A stretch of 39,712 nt of DNA from Deferrisomatales bacterium (lineage in GTDB: Bacteria; Desulfobacterota; Deferrisomatia; Deferrisomatales; Deferrisomataceae), in the NCBI GenBank assembly GCA_024277875.1, contig JAJRUI010000046.1, positions 1 to 39,712 of the forward strand, given 5' to 3'. The notes beneath the pieces were generated by a model. The model had not been told where the DNA came from and ran no database searches. It saw nothing but the letters and a program-made list of their open reading frames with translations. Positions within the stretch are counted from its first letter, which is position 1. Every line of letters starts with the position of its first letter. Of this stretch, positions 33,178-39,712 are shown in pieces. The translations under genes and the position numbers were made by a program.

Positions 33178-35103
33178 ATGGCGCGGATAAATTCACCGGC
33201 TGAACTGGAAGCGGTCCGGGACGCGATCCTGGCGGCGCGGGATCCGGACAAACCGTGTATCACCCTGTGCTGCGGCTCGGCCTGCCAGGCGTCCGGCAGC
33301 CTGGAGGTGGCGGACCGGCTCGAGGCGGAGTTGCGGGAGCAGGGCGTGGACGGCGAGATCGAGATCCGCAAGACCGGGTGCCACGGGTACTGCGAGCGCG
33401 GCCCGATCGTGGTCAACGAACCGAGCGGGGTCTCCTACTTCCAACTCCAGCCGGACGACGTCTCCGAGATCGTGGCCGCGATCAAGGACAAGGGCGTGGT
33501 CGAGCGGCTGCTGTACTCCGATCCGGTGACGGAGGAGAAGATCGAGCAGGAAGCGCAGATCCCGTTCTACAAAAACCAGAAGCGGCTGGTGTTCGGGGAC
33601 AACGTCAAGATCGACCCCAAGCGCATCGAGGACTACCTGGCCATCGGCGGGTACGCGGCCCTGGCCAAGGCCCTGTCCCAGATGACCCCCGAGGACGTCC
33701 TGGAAGAGGTCAAGAAGGCCAACCTCCGGGGCCGGGGCGGCGGCGGCTTTCCGGCGGGGATCAAGTGGGAGGGCACCCGCAACGCGCCCGGCGACACCAA
33801 GTACGTGATCGTCAACGCGGACGAGGGCGACCCCGGCGCGTACATGGACCGGAGCTTGCTGGAGGGCAACCCCCACGCGATCCTCGAGGGACTGGTGCTC
33901 GGCGCGTACGCGGTGGGCGCCCAGGAGGGGTACATCTACGTGCGCCAGGAGTACCCCCTGGCCGTGGAGAACGTGGTCCTGGCGATCCAGCAGGCCGAGG
34001 CGCACGGGCTGCTGGGCGAGAACATCCTGGGGTCGGGTTTCGACTTCAAGGTGGTCGTGCACCAGGGCGCGGGCGCGTTCGTCTGCGGCGAGTCCACGGC
34101 CCTGATGACGGCCCTCGAGGGCCGGGTGGGCGAGCCCCGGCCCAAGTACATCCGCTCGAACATCAAGGGGTTGTGGGAGAAGCCCAGCGTCCTGAACAAC
34201 GTGGAGACCTGGGCCAACGTGCCGCTCATCATCAAGAACGGCGCGGACTGGTTCACGAGCCTGGGCACCGAGGGGAGCAAGGGCACCAAGGTGTTCTCCC
34301 TGGTCGGGAAGATCACCAACACCGGCTTGGTGGAGGTGCCCATGGGCACGACCCTCCGGGAGATCATCTTCGACATCGGGGGCGGCATTCCCGGCGGCAA
34401 GAAGTTCAAGGCCGTCCAGACCGGCGGCCCGTCCGGCGGGTGCCTGCCCGAGGACATGCTCGACCTGCCCGTGGGGTTCGACGAGCTGACCAAGGCCGGC
34501 TCGATGATGGGCTCGGGCGGCATGATCGTCATGGACGAGGACACCTGCATGGTGGACGTCGCCCGGTACTTCATCGGCTTCCTCACGGACGAGTCCTGCG
34601 GCAAGTGCGTGCCGTGCCGCGAGGGCCTGCGGCAGATGCTCAAGATCCTCACGCGGATCACCACTGGCGAGGGCCGGGACGGGGACATCCAGCTCCTGGA
34701 AGAGCTGTCCGAGGTGGCCAAGGAGGCCGCCCTGTGCGCCCTGGGCCAGAGCGGCCCCAACCCGTTCCTGAGCACGGTGCGGTACTTCCGGGACGAGTAC
34801 GAGGCCCACATCCGGGAGAACCGGTGCCCCGCCCTGGTGTGCAAGGAACTGATCGCGTTCCACATCGACCCCGAGAAGTGCCAGGCGTGCGGCAGTTGCC
34901 GCCGGAAGTGCCCGGCCGAGGCGATCGACGGCGGGAAGAACCGGATCCACGTGGTCGACCAGGACAAGTGCACCAAGTGCGGAACGTGCTTCGAGGTGTG
35001 CCCGTCCCGTTTCGCCGCCGTGCGGAAGATCTCCGGGGAGCCCGTGCCGCCGCCCATCCCTGAAGAGGACAGAGTCATCGTCAGAAAGAGCAAGAAAAAA
35101 TGA
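33178..35103 (+). CDS. bamH: NuoF-like FMN/Fe-S subunit BamH
   Basis: A 641-residue NuoF/HymB-type protein. Order: N-terminal thioredoxin-like [2Fe-2S] domain with CCGSACQASGS and TGCHGYCERGP (about 25-80), NADH/FMN domain with NLRGRGGGGFPAGIKWEG (about 181-198) and NADEGDPGAYMDRSLLEGNP, SLBB domain, and a [4Fe-4S] site ESCGKCVPCREGLRQ (about 472-486). Two C-terminal ferredoxin sets follow, CQACGSCRRKCP and CTKCGTCFEVCP. This is the full architecture of diaphorase subunits such as HndC or HymB. It should accept electrons from or give them to NAD(H) in the Bam complex. ATG at 33178 has AGGAT ahead. Its stop overlaps the bamI start (ATGA). Confidence 0.92.
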   Translation: MARINSPAELEAVRDAILAARDPDKPCITLCCGSACQASGSLEVADRLEAELREQGVDGEIEIRKTGCHGYCERGPIVVNEPSGVSYFQLQPDDVSEIVAAIKDKGVVERLLYSDPVTEEKIEQEAQIPFYKNQKRLVFGDNVKIDPKRIEDYLAIGGYAALAKALSQMTPEDVLEEVKKANLRGRGGGGFPAGIKWEGTRNAPGDTKYVIVNADEGDPGAYMDRSLLEGNPHAILEGLVLGAYAVGAQEGYIYVRQEYPLAVENVVLAIQQAEAHGLLGENILGSGFDFKVVVHQGAGAFVCGESTALMTALEGRVGEPRPKYIRSNIKGLWEKPSVLNNVETWANVPLIIKNGADWFTSLGTEGSKGTKVFSLVGKITNTGLVEVPMGTTLREIIFDIGGGIPGGKKFKAVQTGGPSGGCLPEDMLDLPVGFDELTKAGSMMGSGGMIVMDEDTCMVDVARYFIGFLTDESCGKCVPCREGLRQMLKILTRITTGEGRDGDIQLLEELSEVAKEAALCALGQSGPNPFLSTVRYFRDEYEAHIRENRCPALVCKELIAFHIDPEKCQACGSCRRKCPAEAIDGGKNRIHVVDQDKCTKCGTCFEVCPSRFAAVRKISGEPVPPPIPEEDRVIVRKSKKK

Positions 35104-35726
35104 GCGAGATCGTCCTGGAGATCGACGGGAAGAAGGTGACCGCCCGGGAGGGGGCGACCGTGCTGGAGGCGGCCGCGTCGGCGGGCGTCCGGATCCCGAC
35201 CCTGTGCCACCACGAGAAGCTCGAGCCCTACGGCAGCTGCCGGTTGTGCACGGTGGAGGTGGAGGCCGGCGGCCGGACCCGGCTCGTGGTGGCGTGCGTG
35301 TACCCGGCGGCGGACGGCCTCCGGGTCCGGACGCGGTCCGACAAGATCGACCGGATCCGGAAGCTGATCCTCGAGCTGTACCTGGCCCACGCGCCGGACG
35401 CGGCCGGCCTCCGGGACCTGGCCGAAGAGTACGGCGCGGACAGGGACCGGTTCGACAAGGAGGCGTCGTTCTGCATCCAGTGCGGGCTGTGCGTGCGGTA
35501 CTGCGCCGAGGTCAAGAAGAAGCACGCCGTGGGGTTCGTGGACCGTGGCTGGCGCAAGGAGATCTGCTTCGTGCCGGAGATCGCGGCCGAGACCTGCTGG
35601 GACTGCCGGGAGTGCTTTCCGCTGTGCCCCACCGAGGCGCTCCAGGCCGCGTACGTGTTCGTGGAGGCCCTGAAGTTTCCCCGGGAGGACCCGCCCGGAG
35701 ACGGGGCCGTCCCCGAGAGGTCGTAA
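35100..35726 (+). CDS. bamI: NuoG-like Fe-S subunit BamI
   Basis: A 208-residue protein with an N-terminal [2Fe-2S] ferredoxin domain (CHHEKLEPYGSCRLC about 36-50, final Cys in VVACVYPA about 65) and two [4Fe-4S] sets, CIQCGLCVRYC (about 125-135) and CWDCRECFPLC (about 165-175). It corresponds to the N-terminal Fe-S part of NuoG and completes the BamGHI module. ATG at 35100 overlaps the bamH stop. The last nine or so residues (GDGAVPERS) and the stop TAA are encoded by palindromic repeat copy 3 (35699-35763), so the natural C-terminus has been replaced or extended by the repeat. Confidence 0.9.
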   Translation: MSEIVLEIDGKKVTAREGATVLEAAASAGVRIPTLCHHEKLEPYGSCRLCTVEVEAGGRTRLVVACVYPAADGLRVRTRSDKIDRIRKLILELYLAHAPDAAGLRDLAEEYGADRDRFDKEASFCIQCGLCVRYCAEVKKKHAVGFVDRGWRKEICFVPEIAAETCWDCRECFPLCPTEALQAAYVFVEALKFPREDPPGDGAVPERS

Positions 35727-35763
35727 CTGAAAAACCCAAGGACGGGGTTTTAGCATCCTGCTA
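35699..35763. repeat. Palindromic intergenic repeat, copy 3 (partial, right half)
   Basis: Matches copy 2 from ACGGGGCCGTCCCCGAGAGG through the ACTGAAAAACCC / GGGGTTTTAGC hairpin to the right end CATCCTGCTA. The left terminal repeat and the CAAATCAC hairpin are missing. The element begins inside the bamI reading frame and supplies its last codons and stop. It stands between bamI and the next operon. Confidence 0.75.
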
Positions 35764-35850
35764 AGCGGGGAGGACGGCCCCCGTCGGAGGACGACCCCGG
35801 GCGCCGGCCGGTGCCCGGGAACGCGCAGCCCCCCGAGGAGGGCGAGGCCC

Positions 35851-36645
35851 ATGGCCAAGGTCCTGTACGAGACGCGCGGCCGGATCGCGTACCTGACGCT
35901 GAACCGGCCCGAGGTGCTCAACGCGGTGGACGACGAGCTCGACGACGCCCTGTGGCGGGCGTGGGCCGCGTTCGACGCGGACGACGGCGCGGACGTCGCC
36001 ATCGTCACCGGCGCGGGCCGGGCGTTCTGCGCCGGCGCGGACCTCGATACCTGGCTCCCCAAGTGGGAGCACGCCAACATGCTGGACCTGCGCCGGAACG
36101 TGGGGCGGGGGTTCGGCGGGGGGATCACCCGGGGCCAGCACCGGATCTACAAACCGGTCATCGCTGCGGTCAACGGCCACGCGATCGGCGGCGGGTTCGA
36201 GATCGCGCTCGCCTGCGACTTCCGGATCGCTGCCGAGAGCGCCCGGTTCGCGTCGTTCGAGGTGCGGCGGGGCCTGCACCAGGGCGACGGCGGCATCGTG
36301 CGGCTGGTGGCCATCGCCGGCCTGGCCGTGGCCCTGGACCTCGCCCTGACGGGCCGCATGGTGGGCGCCGACGAGGCGTACCGGCTGGGCCTGGTGAACC
36401 GGGTGGTGCCCGACGACCGGCTGATGGAAGCGGCCGAGGAACTGGCCGGCCGGCTCCTGGCCAACAGCCAGCAGGCGCTCCGGTCCGCCAAGGAGACGAT
36501 CCTGGACGTGATCGGCCGACCGCTCGACGACGCCCTGCGGCTCGAGACCCTGAACGCCTACTCCAGCGTGGGCGACTTCTCCGAGGTCAACGAGCGCCTC
36601 CGGGCGTTCCACGAAAAAACGGACCGGGACCCGCCCGGCGTGTAG
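35851..36645 (+). CDS. Enoyl-CoA hydratase/isomerase family protein
   Basis: A 264-residue crotonase-fold enzyme acting on acyl-CoA. Seen: RIAYLTLNRPEVLNAVDDEL (N-terminal strand), oxyanion-hole segments AFCAGADLD (about 65) and HAIGGGFEIALACDF. Both catalytic glutamates of enoyl-CoA hydratase are kept (E117 and E137). The segment after them reads GLHQGDGGIVRL, where most hydratases have GxxPGxGGTQRL. It probably works in the ring-opening or beta-oxidation branch of benzoyl-CoA degradation. It is not a clear match to Oah/BamA, which is larger (about 380 residues). ATG at 35851 has GAGGAGGGCGAGG upstream. It heads a run of four degradation genes. Confidence 0.82.
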   Translation: MAKVLYETRGRIAYLTLNRPEVLNAVDDELDDALWRAWAAFDADDGADVAIVTGAGRAFCAGADLDTWLPKWEHANMLDLRRNVGRGFGGGITRGQHRIYKPVIAAVNGHAIGGGFEIALACDFRIAAESARFASFEVRRGLHQGDGGIVRLVAIAGLAVALDLALTGRMVGADEAYRLGLVNRVVPDDRLMEAAEELAGRLLANSQQALRSAKETILDVIGRPLDDALRLETLNAYSSVGDFSEVNERLRAFHEKTDRDPPGV

Positions 36646-36724
36646 CGGCCCGGGGCCGTTCCCGACCTTTCCGTTCCTGGACCACAGGGGGCCCGGCCCC
36701 CCGGCCCGAAAAAGGAGGAAGACG

Positions 36725-37918
36725 GTGCGAGAGCTCAAAGACGTCGTGTTCGTAAGCGCGGTCCGGACGCCCATGGGGCGGTTCGGCGGCACACTCAAAG
36801 ACATGAAGGTGTACGACCTGGCTTCGTTCCCGATCCGGGAGGCCCTGCGCAGGGCCAACGTGGCCGGCGACGACCTGGACGACGCGATCATCGGGTCGTG
36901 CCGCCAGGCCGGCAACCACGTCAACCCGGCCCGCACCGCCGCCCTCAAGGGCGGGGCCGGCACGGCCGTGCCCGGGGTGACGATCAACAAGGCGTGCCCG
37001 GCCGGCATGAAGGCCATGAGCCTCGCCACCCAGCTGATCCAGGTGGACCAGGCCGAGGTGGTGCTCACCGGCGGCATGGAGAGCATGTCCACGATCCCCC
37101 ACCTGCTCAAGGGGTACCGGTGGCAGGGGTTCCGGATGGGGCCGGTGACCATCGAGGACGGGTGGTCCGACGCCCACGACCCGGTGGCCGACCTGTCCAT
37201 GGGGCTCACGGCCGAGAACCTGGTGGACAAGTACGGCCTGACCCGGGAGGAGATGGACGAGTTCGCCGCGGCCAGCCACCAGAAGGCGGCCGCGGCCCAG
37301 AAGAACGGGTGGTTCGACGAGGAGATCACCCCGGTCACGGTGCCGGGCAGCCGCAAGAAGCCCGACGTGGTGTTCGACAAGGACGAGTCCATCCGGTACG
37401 AGGTGGACGCCGAGAAGATGTCCAAGCTCCCGCCCGCGTTCAAGAAGGACGGGTCGGTCACGGCGGGCAACGCGTGCGGCCTGACCGACGGCGCCGCGTT
37501 CCTGGTGGCCATGACCCGCGAGCAGGCCGGCCGGCGGGGCGTCAAGCCCCTGTTCTCGGTGGTGTCCTACACCCAGACCGCGGTGGACGGCGCCACCATG
37601 GGCGAGGGGCCGGGGGTGGCGATCCCCAGGGCCCTGGAGCGGGCCGGCCTGACCCTGGCCGACATGGACCTGATCGAGGTGAACGAGGCGTTCGCTGCCC
37701 AGATCCTGGCCAACGAGCGGGTGCTCGGGTGGGACCGGGACAAGCTCAACGTCCACGGCGGCGCGATCGCCCTGGGACATCCCACGGGGTGCTCCGGCGC
37801 CCGGATCGTGGTGACCCTGTACTACGCCCTGAAGCGCCTGGACAAGGAGCTGGGCGTGGCCGCGATCTGCGGCGGCGGCGGCTCCACCATGGCGATGGTG
37901 ATCAAGCGGGAGTCGTGA
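36725..37918 (+). CDS. Thiolase (acetyl-CoA C-acyltransferase family)
   Basis: A 397-residue thiolase. Motifs: [14 protein letters not shown] at the N-terminus, nucleophilic Cys91 in [20 protein letters not shown] (about 320), [16 protein letters not shown] with the catalytic His (about 350), and the second Cys in [13 protein letters not shown] (about 382). The nucleophile loop reads CPAG instead of the usual CxSG. In this setting it would cleave 3-oxoacyl-CoA from the pimelyl- or glutaryl-side chain, or act as acetoacetyl-CoA thiolase. Start GTG at 36725 with AAAAGGAGG seven bases ahead. It is 79 bases after the hydratase and 68 before the SDR gene. Confidence 0.88.
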   Translation: MRELKDVVFVSAVRTPMGRFGGTLKDMKVYDLASFPIREALRRANVAGDDLDDAIIGSCRQAGNHVNPARTAALKGGAGTAVPGVTINKACPAGMKAMSLATQLIQVDQAEVVLTGGMESMSTIPHLLKGYRWQGFRMGPVTIEDGWSDAHDPVADLSMGLTAENLVDKYGLTREEMDEFAAASHQKAAAAQKNGWFDEEITPVTVPGSRKKPDVVFDKDESIRYEVDAEKMSKLPPAFKKDGSVTAGNACGLTDGAAFLVAMTREQAGRRGVKPLFSVVSYTQTAVDGATMGEGPGVAIPRALERAGLTLADMDLIEVNEAFAAQILANERVLGWDRDKLNVHGGAIALGHPTGCSGARIVVTLYYALKRLDKELGVAAICGGGGSTMAMVIKRES

Positions 37919-37929
37919 TCGGGGGCCCG

Positions 37930-37956
37930 TGACTCGTGATTGGTGATTGGTGACCG
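37930..37956. repeat. Short tandem GTGATTG repeat between thiolase and SDR genes
   Basis: GTGACTCGTGATTGGTGATTGGTGACC has three to four imperfect 7-base units (GTGATTG). A related GTGACCGG...CCGGTCAC inverted pair lies after the SDR gene (38739-38783). Function unknown; possibly degenerate intergenic repeat. Confidence 0.5.
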
Positions 37957-37986
37957 GCCGGTATCGGCCGACCGAAGGGAGGCAAC

Positions 37987-38733
37987 ATGATCGACCTGAC
38001 CGGAAAAGTCGCGATCGTCACCGGGGGCACCCGGGGCATCGGCGCCGAGATCGTGCGCACCCTGGCCAGCCACGGCGCGGACGTGGCCCTGAACTACCGG
38101 AAGAGCGCCGACGAGGCCCAGGCCATGGTAAAGGAGCTCGAGGCCATGGGCCGCCGGGCCCTGGCCGTGCAGGCCGACGTGTCCAGTTTCGACGACGCCC
38201 AGCGCATGGTGGACACCGTGGTGGAGCAACTGGGCGGGCTCCACGTCCTGGTGACCAACGCCGGCATGAACTGGGACGGCGTGGTGTGGAAGATGACCGA
38301 GGAGCAGTGGGACCGGGTGATCGACGTGGACCTGAAGGGCACGTTCAACTACCTGCGGGCGGCTGCCGCGGTGTTCAAGCCCCAGGGCTGGGGCCGGTTC
38401 ATCTCGGTGACCTCGATCAACGGTCTGCGGGGCAAGTTCGGCCAGACCAACTACTCGGCGGCCAAGGCCGGGGTGATCGGCCTCACCAAGGCCGCGGCCA
38501 AGGACCTGGGCAAGTTCGGGGTCACGGCCAACTCGGTGGCCCCCGGGTTCATCCTGACCGAGATGGGCGAGAGCATGCCCGAGCAGTTCCGCCAGGCCGC
38601 CATCGACGAGTCCGCGGTCAAGCGCGCGGGCAAGCCCGAGGACGTGGCGTGGCTCGTCGCGTTCCTCGCGTCCGAGTGCGGCCGCCACATCACCGGCGAG
38701 GTGATCAAGGTGGACGGCGGGCAGTATATCTGA
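37987..38733 (+). CDS. SDR family 3-oxoacyl/acetoacetyl-CoA reductase-like dehydrogenase
   Basis: A 248-residue classical short-chain dehydrogenase. Cofactor motif TGGTRGIG (about 12-19), NAG in VTNAGMNWDG (about 90), catalytic S143 (TSINGLRG), Y156 and K160 (NYSAAKAG), and the C-terminal block ITGEVIKVDGGQYI. It resembles FabG and PhaB (acetoacetyl-CoA reductase), so it interconverts 3-oxo- and 3-hydroxyacyl-CoA. Beside a thiolase and two hydratases it would supply the 3-hydroxyacyl-CoA dehydrogenase step after ring cleavage. It is not the zinc alcohol dehydrogenase type of 6-hydroxycyclohexenoyl-CoA dehydrogenase (Had/BamQ). ATG at 37987 has GGGAGG four bases ahead. Confidence 0.85.
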   Translation: MIDLTGKVAIVTGGTRGIGAEIVRTLASHGADVALNYRKSADEAQAMVKELEAMGRRALAVQADVSSFDDAQRMVDTVVEQLGGLHVLVTNAGMNWDGVVWKMTEEQWDRVIDVDLKGTFNYLRAAAAVFKPQGWGRFISVTSINGLRGKFGQTNYSAAKAGVIGLTKAAAKDLGKFGVTANSVAPGFILTEMGESMPEQFRQAAIDESAVKRAGKPEDVAWLVAFLASECGRHITGEVIKVDGGQYI

Positions 38734-38813
38734 GGGCTGTGACCGGTGATCGGGAAAGGCCGGTTTGATCTGTTGCCGGTCACGGATCACCGTTCCGACC
38801 AAAAGGAGGAACC

Positions 38814-39590
38814 ATGAGCGACTACCAGTACATCAAGACCTGGGACGCGGACGGCGCGGCGTGGATCAGCGTCAACCGGCCGCCCCTGAACGTGCTCGAC
38901 CTGCCCACCATGGAGGAGATCAACGACGCCCTGCGGGCGGTGAAGGCCCGGGAGCTGGAGGTGCGGGCCCTGGTGCTCACCGCCGAGGGGGACAAGGCGT
39001 TCTCGGCCGGGGTGGACGTGGCCGACCACACCCCGGACAAGGTGGAGCGGATGATCGAGGTGTTCCACGACATCTTCCACAACCTGGACGACCTGGACAT
39101 CCCGACCCTGGCCGCGGTCAAGGGCGCGGCCCTGGGCGGCGGGTGCGAGGTGGCGATCTTCTGCGACATGGTGGTGGCTGCCGACAACCTCAAGATCGGC
39201 CAGCCAGAGATCCAGGTGGGGGTGTTCCCCCCCCTGGCCGCGGTGATGCTGCCCCGGCTCATTCCCGACAAACGCGCGTTCGAGTTGCTGTGCGGCGGCG
39301 GGGTGATCCGGGCCGAGGAGGCCGTGCAGTTGGGCCTGGTGAACCGGGTGGTGCCCCTGGACGGGTTCGACGAGGCGTTCGCCAAGTTCCTCAAGAAGTT
39401 CACCGGGCTGTCGGGTGCGGTGCTCCGGTCCACCAAGAAGGCGATCCGCAAGGCCCGGGGGCTGCCGTTCGACGACGCCCTGGCCAAGGTGGAGCGGGTG
39501 TATCTGGACGAGCTGATGGTCACCGAGGACGCCCAGGAGGGGCTCCAGGCGTTCCTGGAGAAGCGCCCTCCCCGGTGGAAGCACTGCTGA
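38814..39590 (+). CDS. dch: Cyclohexa-1,5-diene-1-carbonyl-CoA hydratase (Dch/BamR-like)
   Basis: A 258-residue crotonase-fold enzyme resembling dienoyl-CoA hydratases of anaerobic benzoate degradation. These add water to the product of benzoyl-CoA reductase to give 6-hydroxycyclohex-1-ene-1-carbonyl-CoA. Family blocks seen: AWISVNRPPLNVLDLPTMEE, KAFSAGVDVADHTPDKVERM, LGGGCEVAIFCDMVV, and GQPEIQVGVFPPLAAVMLPR. Both hydratase glutamates are present (E112 and E132). Placement downstream of bamBCDEFGHI supports the call. The two following pathway enzymes (Had/BamQ and Oah/BamA) are not in the window. ATG at 38814 has AAAAGGAGGAACC upstream. A general enoyl-CoA hydratase is the alternative. Confidence 0.75.
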   Translation: MSDYQYIKTWDADGAAWISVNRPPLNVLDLPTMEEINDALRAVKARELEVRALVLTAEGDKAFSAGVDVADHTPDKVERMIEVFHDIFHNLDDLDIPTLAAVKGAALGGGCEVAIFCDMVVAADNLKIGQPEIQVGVFPPLAAVMLPRLIPDKRAFELLCGGGVIRAEEAVQLGLVNRVVPLDGFDEAFAKFLKKFTGLSGAVLRSTKKAIRKARGLPFDDALAKVERVYLDELMVTEDAQEGLQAFLEKRPPRWKHC

Positions 39591-39630
39591 GCACCCGGCG
39601 GGCCGGGGGCACGGGACCGGAGGCTGGCCG

Positions 39631-39712
39631 GTGAGGGCGGCCGTGGTGGTCGTGGACATGCTGAAGGACAACCTCGGCACCGGCGCGCACGGCGCGATCC
39701 AGCGCGAGGGCC
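39631..39712 (+). CDS. Isochorismatase-family cysteine hydrolase, 3'-truncated by window edge
   Basis: Only 27 residues are visible, beginning VRAAVVVVDMLKDNLGTG. The first strand ending in VVDML with the catalytic Asp is the N-terminal signature of isochorismatase-like hydrolases. The start is GTG at 39631 with GGAGG seven bases ahead, 40 bases after the hydratase stop. The frame is open to the window end. The substrate cannot be told. Confidence 0.6.
   Translation, partial: MRAAVVVVDMLKDNLGTGAHGAIQREG

Noticed and set aside
33193-34950. A 585-residue minus-strand open frame opposite bamH
   Set aside because: Shadow of bamH with no recognisable motif; the plus-strand frame has full NuoF architecture.
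35851-36645. The first hydratase gene as Oah/BamA ring hydrolase
   Set aside because: BamA/Oah is about 380 residues with distinctive insertions; this protein is 264 residues and looks like a plain enoyl-CoA hydratase.
37987-38733. The SDR gene as 6-hydroxycyclohex-1-ene-1-carbonyl-CoA dehydrogenase (Had/BamQ)
   Set aside because: Had/BamQ belongs to the medium-chain zinc alcohol dehydrogenases; this protein has the short-chain S-Y-K triad and is too short.

Overview
The window is about 70% GC and reads as chromosome from an anaerobic deltaproteobacterium (Desulfobacterota sense). Three things point there: a class II (tungsten, ATP-independent) benzoyl-CoA reductase gene set as in Geobacter and Syntrophus, a dense block of multiheme c-type cytochromes, and two selenocysteine codons in the reductase genes. 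A Deferrisoma- or Geobacter-like host is my inference; no taxonomic marker is present.

Layout. 1-4602 (+) is housekeeping: the end of holC, a P-type H+-ATPase, a Mut7-C RNase protein and a DUF166 protein, with tRNA-Leu(TAA) on the minus strand between them. A 236-bp palindromic repeat (4661-4896) follows. 4893-16536 (minus) is dominated by one long, tightly overlapped cluster: a 12-heme cytochrome, exbB, exbD, tonB, a heme-c protein with seven motifs, a cytochrome b fused to TPRs, a triheme protein, an NHL propeller, a 68-residue protein, a 30-heme cytochrome and a HEAT-repeat protein, then a CBS-ACT protein. The cluster encodes up to 52 c-type hemes together with its own TonB energiser, so it looks like an electron conduit from the quinone pool across the periplasm. 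16623-19634 (minus) holds tRNA-Pro(CGG), a phosphoesterase, an unusual thioredoxin-reductase-like protein, a Cys-rich protein and a lipoprotein. A small zinc metallopeptidase (19789-20178, +) closes this part.

20365-39712 (+) is the aromatic-degradation region. A sigma-54-type promoter precedes two BcrA/BcrD-BzdP/BzdQ-like ATPase activases, a 2[4Fe-4S] ferredoxin, a small CxxC protein and a GNAT protein. fdhD follows. A consensus-perfect sigma-54 promoter then leads into bamB-bamC-bamD-bamE-bamF-bamG-bamH-bamI. BamE and BamF each read through an in-frame TGA exactly where HdrA and MvhD carry a conserved cysteine. After bamI come an enoyl-CoA hydratase, a thiolase, an SDR ketoreductase and a cyclohexadienoyl-CoA hydratase (Dch/BamR-like), which continue from the dienoyl-CoA product toward beta-oxidation. 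The window ends in the start of an isochorismatase-like gene.

Points of most interest: the TonB-ExbBD/multiheme operon; the repeat family whose ends supply stop codons and which splits bamBCD from bamEFGHI; two sigma-54 promoters that share a similar upstream palindrome; and ATP-dependent-type activases next to an ATP-independent reductase.
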